Of a stretch of 64,000 nt of DNA, positions 59,821 to 64,000 are shown in pieces. The notes beneath the pieces are model-generated. The model was not told where the DNA came from, searched no databases, and worked only from the letters and a program-made list of their open reading frames with translations. Position numbers and translations under genes: made by a program. Positions within the stretch are counted from its first letter, which is position 1, and each line of letters starts with the position of its first letter. This DNA is from Muscardinus avellanarius (lineage: Eukaryota > Chordata > Mammalia > Rodentia > Gliridae): contig OY726569.1 of the NCBI GenBank assembly GCA_963383645.1, positions 77,160,135 to 77,224,134 of the forward strand, given 5' to 3'.

Positions 59821-60033
59821 GAGCCAGGCATGGTGGTGCACACCTGTAATCCCAGCACTTGGGAGGCTGAAACAAAAAGATCACAGATTCAGGGCCAGCC
59901 TCAGCAACTTAGCAAGGTCCTTTGGCAACTAGGCAAGACTTTGTTGACAAATAAAAAATAAAATATGGCTGGGTGTGGACAGCTCAAAGGTAGGAGACCC
60001 CTAAGTTCAACCTCTAATACCAAAGAAAAAAAG
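59821..60033 (+). mobile_element. B1-dID/MEN SINE, sense
   Basis: 'gagccaggcatggtggtgca' to 'ctctaataccaaagaaaaaa'; fairly diverged. Confidence 0.82.
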
Positions 60034-61337
60034 GTGCCCTAGTACAAAGAATAGAAAGATGGCCTAGAAGCATATTCATAGCTTGGCTGCGTCACTTAGC
60101 CCTTTTGAGTGTTGGTCTATTAGTTCGTTAAGTGGGAAGAGAATTTCTGACAAGGCTGCTAGGAAGAGTACAGGGAAAGGCAGTGGTGATTACATAGCAT
60201 GTCAGGACACGCCAGCCCCTCTCAGCCACCATGAAGACGGCCCATACTCTGGACTCACAGTCCGTGTTCCTCACACACCACACAGGGCTGCACCCGCCTC
60301 AGCCTCAGGGCCCGTGAGGAGCCACAGGAAGGTGAAGGGAGAAGGGAAGAGCAGAGGTGATAGAAACGGAGGTAGAATCAGGGGCTGCAAGCTCAGGGCT
60401 CCTCATTCGTCCGTGAGGAAGGTCGTCTACGAGCATCTAAAGGAGACCACAAGGAGCTTCTGCTCCCCAGCAAAGGCCACGCTGGCTTTAAGCCTAATTT
60501 CCTCTCTTCCTCACGTTGCATTCAGTGACCCAGCAGTCTAAAGGGTACCTCTTCAAGTAAACCCTTGACCAACTTGACCAGGAGGATGATTGTAGATTTC
60601 TATCTCATTTAAAATGGCCTCTCAGATACAAATCTCCCCGGAGCCAACCCCCCTCTCTGCATGTCCCATACTGCAAACCGATTATTACTACTGCTGCTTC
60701 CCTGGTTTCAGAGCAAACAATCGGTGGGGAATACCTGTGGAATCACCTACCACCAGGTTTGACAGCAGCAGGATGCACATTTGATCACTTGGTTGAACAT
60801 CATGCGGAAGCCGGAAGACACTGGGATGAATCACCTAGAAGGAATACTGATCACTACTTCCCCCCTCAAGGCTAGGATCCTGCCACTGCAGGATGGAGGG
60901 AGCTGGTGGGGAAGAGCAGATGAACCCCAGCTTCTCAGCAAGCCCAGGTCAGCTGTCGACACAGAGCCATCCTGAACATCACAGCCGTCCTGCTTGCAAG
61001 CTCACGATGGACCCTAATTCCTACTGTTTCTGATTCTTTTGCTGAGGATGAACCTTCTCCACAGTGTGGATGCCTGTAACACCCCTGTGGCTGCTCACCC
61101 CAGCCAGGGTTCACCTTCTGCTCCATCCGCCCGCTCTGGGTCTAGACCTGCTGTGTCTGTTCAGATATTTGAGCTTGTGGTCAGGCTTTTTCTGCCAGTA
61201 CTTTCAGTGGCCTGTCTTCTCTTTGTCCACCCAACTCCTTTCTTGTTGCTATGAAGGCTCCCCCTGCTACTTTAACTTCCCTGGGACTTTCTGGAACTCA
61301 CATTTTGCACCAACTTGGCACTTAAATGGTTTTGTCA
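60034..61337. other. Unique intronic DNA, no gene seen
   Basis: A 152-codon plus ORF (60083-60541) has no family resemblance and runs against the DPF3 strand; not called. Confidence 0.5.
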
Positions 61338-61545
61338 GCCAGCTGCGGTGGCATGGTACTTGGGAGGCTGAAACAGGAGGGTCACAGGCTTGAGACCAGC
61401 CTTCATAACTTAGGGAGACCCTCAGCAAATTAGTGAGACCCTGTTTCATAATTAAAAATAAATTTAAAAGGGCTGGGGTGTAGCTCAGAGGTAGAATGCC
61501 TCTGGGTTCAAGCCCCAGTACTAAAAAGAAAAAAAAAAAAAAGAT
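61338..61545 (+). mobile_element. B1-dID/MEN SINE, sense, 5' part deleted
   Basis: 'agctgcggtggcatggtact' lacks the usual 'cacacctgtaatcccag' segment, then continues normally to an A-rich tail. Confidence 0.82.
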
Positions 61546-61621
61546 CTTGTCTTGAATATGCTAACCACCTGTCTCTCCTCTTCAGGAACAAATAAGATGT
61601 CATACACACTGGAGAGGGTTT

Positions 61622-61852
61622 TTTGTTTTTTGTTTTTTGTTTTTGTTTTTGCTTTTGTTTTTGTTTTGTGTGTGTGGTACTGGGGATGGAACCCAGGGCC
61701 TCTACCTCCGGGCTACACTCCCAGACCTATTTTATATTTTATTTAGAAACAGGGTTTCTTAAACCAGCCGAGGCTGGCTTCGAACCTGCACGATCCTCCT
61801 GTCTCAGCCTCCCAAGCACGGGGATTACAAGCATGCGCCACCACGCACAGCT
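61622..61852 (-). mobile_element. B1-dID/MEN SINE, antisense, 12-bp target duplication
   Basis: TGGAGAGGGTTT exact at 61610-61621 and 61853-61864. Long (TTTTTG)n tail complement, then the antisense body to 'gcgccaccacgcacagct'. Confidence 0.92.
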
Positions 61853-61864
61853 TGGAGAGGGTTT

Positions 61865-62557
61865 GAGGACCAAAAATTATCAGTTGGAAAACATTAGTAC
61901 TTGCCAGTACCACCACTACCACTTTTGTCAACTCAATCCCCTGAGCCTCAGTTTTTGTTTCTATAAATTGGGAATAGTCATCTTAACCGCAAAGGGCTCT
62001 GATGTTTGATAGATTTTAATCTGGCATTAACAGCTAACATCTATCAAATACCTGGGCTCAGCAACCAACAGTAATACCTAGAAAGTATCCACCACAGATT
62101 GTCCCCAGCTCTCCTTGCTTTTCTGTACTTCAAAACCAGCACAGTATTGCAACATATAAGTCACTCAATAAATTATTGATTAATTGATTAGTAGCATAAA
62201 GCAAACCAATAGCTGGAGGGTTATTACATAAAGTCACAGTATGTGATCAACACATATTGATCTATTTTTCAATTATGGACATAAGGTTGGCATTTATGGA
62301 AAGAAAACAACTTAGTTTAACTAAAGAAGCTTTCAGGATTACAAACTGCCAGTTTCTCTGAAGTCATAACTCAGCCATGCAGAAGTCTCAGCATAAATGC
62401 TCATGCTAGCGATTGCCCGGCACCAGTTCCCTCCACTCCCAACCTGTCAGGGTGTGGCCCACAGAGGAGCACATCGCACATGGAACGCTGCCCATGCCTC
62501 GCTGTTCTTTACACCAAACATGAAGAAAACATTTTAAACATGAATTCTTTTCTAAAT
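61865..62557. other. AT-rich intronic DNA, no gene seen
   Basis: No named repeat or gene recognised. Confidence 0.5.
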
Positions 62558-62575
62558 TTTTTTAACTTATTTGGA

Positions 62576-62790
62576 TTTTTTTTTGGGGGGGATGGTATTA
62601 GGGGTGGTACCCAGGGGCTTTCTACCTCCGGCTATACTTCCAGACCTATTTTATACTTTATTTGGAAACAGAGTCTCACTAAGTTGCTGAGAGCCTCACT
62701 AAGTAGCCGAGGCTGGCTTCAAACCTGTGCGATCCTCCTGTCTCAGCCTCCCAAGTGCGGGGATTACAAGTGTGCGCCACCACGCCCGAC
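62576..62790 (-). mobile_element. B1-dID/MEN SINE, antisense, perfect 18-bp target duplication
   Basis: TTTTTTAACTTATTTGGA exact at 62558-62575 and 62791-62808. Body 'ggtattaggggtggtaccca' to 'gcgccaccacgcccgac'. Confidence 0.95.
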
Positions 62791-62808
62791 TTTTTTAACT
62801 TATTTGGA

Positions 62809-64000
62809 AAGAATGCTGGCCACTTCTTTTCCCAAGCAGAATTTTGTATATATAATTAAACATTGCTTTTTAATAAAACTTCCCCACACACACTAAGCTA
62901 GGGAGAAGCTAGGAGACAATTGTGAATATTATGAGATCACTCAACCAAACTCGAGCTGAGAATACTATGCAGATGCCTTGCGCAATCATGGAGCCCATGC
63001 ACCAAGGGTGAGATGAGCTCAGGGCTGTCAGCAGGACCCTCTTCCCCGGCAGTCCTGGGCCTGACTGTCTTCTCACCGCTCCTTTTCCACACACTGGGCA
63101 TTTCTCTGGAGGAGGATGTCTCTCACTGTTGTATTTACTTTCCAGCTGGTGTCTCATGCTACTTGTTGGCTACCAAAACAATGGCAGCCAACAAGGCTTG
63201 GGCCATTGCCTCAGTGTGGCTAGGACAAGCCTAGACATGCAACTTTAGTGAGTGACCAAAATGCATGTCTCCCCGATTTGCAGGTGGTGAATTAGGCGCT
63301 AACTCCTCGAGTTCCCCTACTGTAACTCAAAGTAATACAGAACCAGATAGGACCTCAAAAGGTCATCTAGCTCACGCCGATACCTCATGCAGGAGAAATC
63401 CTTGCCTATTCTATTAGTGAGTTCCATATCCATCTCAGGAGTCTAAAAGTCTTGTGTTTTGTTCAGTGCTGAGGGTTGAACTCACAGCATGTTGTGCATG
63501 CTAAGCGTACACTCTCCCACTGAGCTACAGCTAAAATTATTGGTGTCAAAAGAAGTATGTCTGCTTATTCTAAACACCAAGGTGCTGCTTCTCTTGTCCT
63601 CTCTAGAGACCAAATCAACTGGTCAGTGTCTTTTTCTCAATGATACATATAAGAATAGCTATTAGATGATGCGTAATTCTCTTCTCCATGTTAAACAACT
63701 CCAAATCCTTAATCCTTCCCTGTAAGACCTTATTACTCATCCTATTAAACAAATTATTAATATTCTCTCTGCAACTTTTTGAGTTTGGGCAGTCCTTTTC
63801 AGCTTATTTGAACATGGTAGTGTTCGCTATTATATAGTCCTTGAGAATTACTTCCCGGCCTTCGCATATTACTCCCAATTTAACATAACTGGTATCATGC
63901 TTACTCAAAAGTAACACGGGACCCCTTCAGCTAGGGTTCCATTAGGACTTCCAGATCCATCTCAGCTATAATTATGCCTTGCCAAATGATGACTAATAAT
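62809..64000. other. Intronic DNA, no gene seen
   Basis: Holds one ID-type monomer (63453-63533); the rest is unassigned AT-rich DNA up to the window edge. Confidence 0.5.
63453..63533 (-). mobile_element. ID-type monomer SINE, antisense
   Basis: 'cagtgctgagggttgaactc', 'gttgtgcatgctaagcgtac', 'ctctcccactgagctacagc'. Confidence 0.75.

Larger units (their letters stand above)
35254..64000 (-). other. DPF3: DPF3 upstream intron, 3' part (continues past window)
   Basis: The exon at 35141-35253 starts with two bases of a split codon, so an exon ending in the PHD1 sequence 'CGRSG' must lie upstream. I looked for it on the minus strand, and for the acidic, serine-rich DPF3a-specific terminal exon, up to 64000 and found neither. 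The interval is therefore at least 28.7 kb of one intron, mostly repeats plus unique DNA. Confidence 0.7.

Overview
This is a stretch of rodent nuclear genome, most likely from a squirrel-family animal (Sciuridae, e.g. ground squirrel or marmot). About 25 copies of one SINE design are scattered on both strands. Each joins an ID-like tRNA-derived part (a tail-side 'ggctggg.tgtagctcag' motif) to a B1-like 7SL-derived part ('ctgtaatcccag', 'gagaccctgtttcaaaataaa'). This matches the B1-dID/MEN dimers of squirrels; there are no primate Alus. Older mammalian repeats (MIR, L2, MER5, MaLR LTRs, L1M, a pogo-type DNA transposon) make up much of the rest. There is no microbial gene organisation.

The only protein-coding gene I can support is the 3' end of DPF3 (BAF45C), read on the minus strand. 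Three exons encode residues 292-378 of the long isoform DPF3b: 35141-35253 (second half of PHD finger 1 and start of PHD finger 2), 24993-25074 (core of PHD2) and 24402-24472 (last zinc ligands of PHD2, C-terminus, TAG stop). All splice sites are GT-AG, phases match across the joins, and the translation matches DPF3b as I know it. Together the exons encode most of the tandem PHD module that lets the BAF (SWI/SNF) chromatin remodeller read acetylated histone H3.

Layout: 1-24401 is non-coding, made up of the 3' UTR (nearest the stop, distal end not resolved) and intergenic DNA downstream of DPF3. 24402-35253 holds the three exons, a 520-bp final intron containing an old MIR, and a 10-kb intron filled by an antisense L1M fossil that was later hit by SINEs and a MaLR LTR. 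35254-64000 is one uninterrupted part of the next upstream intron; neither the preceding exon (start of PHD1) nor the DPF3a-specific terminal exon is visible in it.

Most noteworthy: (1) two long, mutually complementary purine/pyrimidine tracts, 198 and 289 bp, flank the alternatively used PHD exon; (2) one tract is the overgrown tail of a dated SINE insertion; (3) an open read-through from the PHD1 exon ends 194 bp before an AATAAA and could make a form lacking PHD2; (4) there are three tight inverted SINE pairs, nested SINEs with intact target-site duplications, and MEF2-consensus sites near a gene reported to respond to Mef2. I saw no wholly new genetic system; the window is an ordinary gene tail with interesting repeat architecture.
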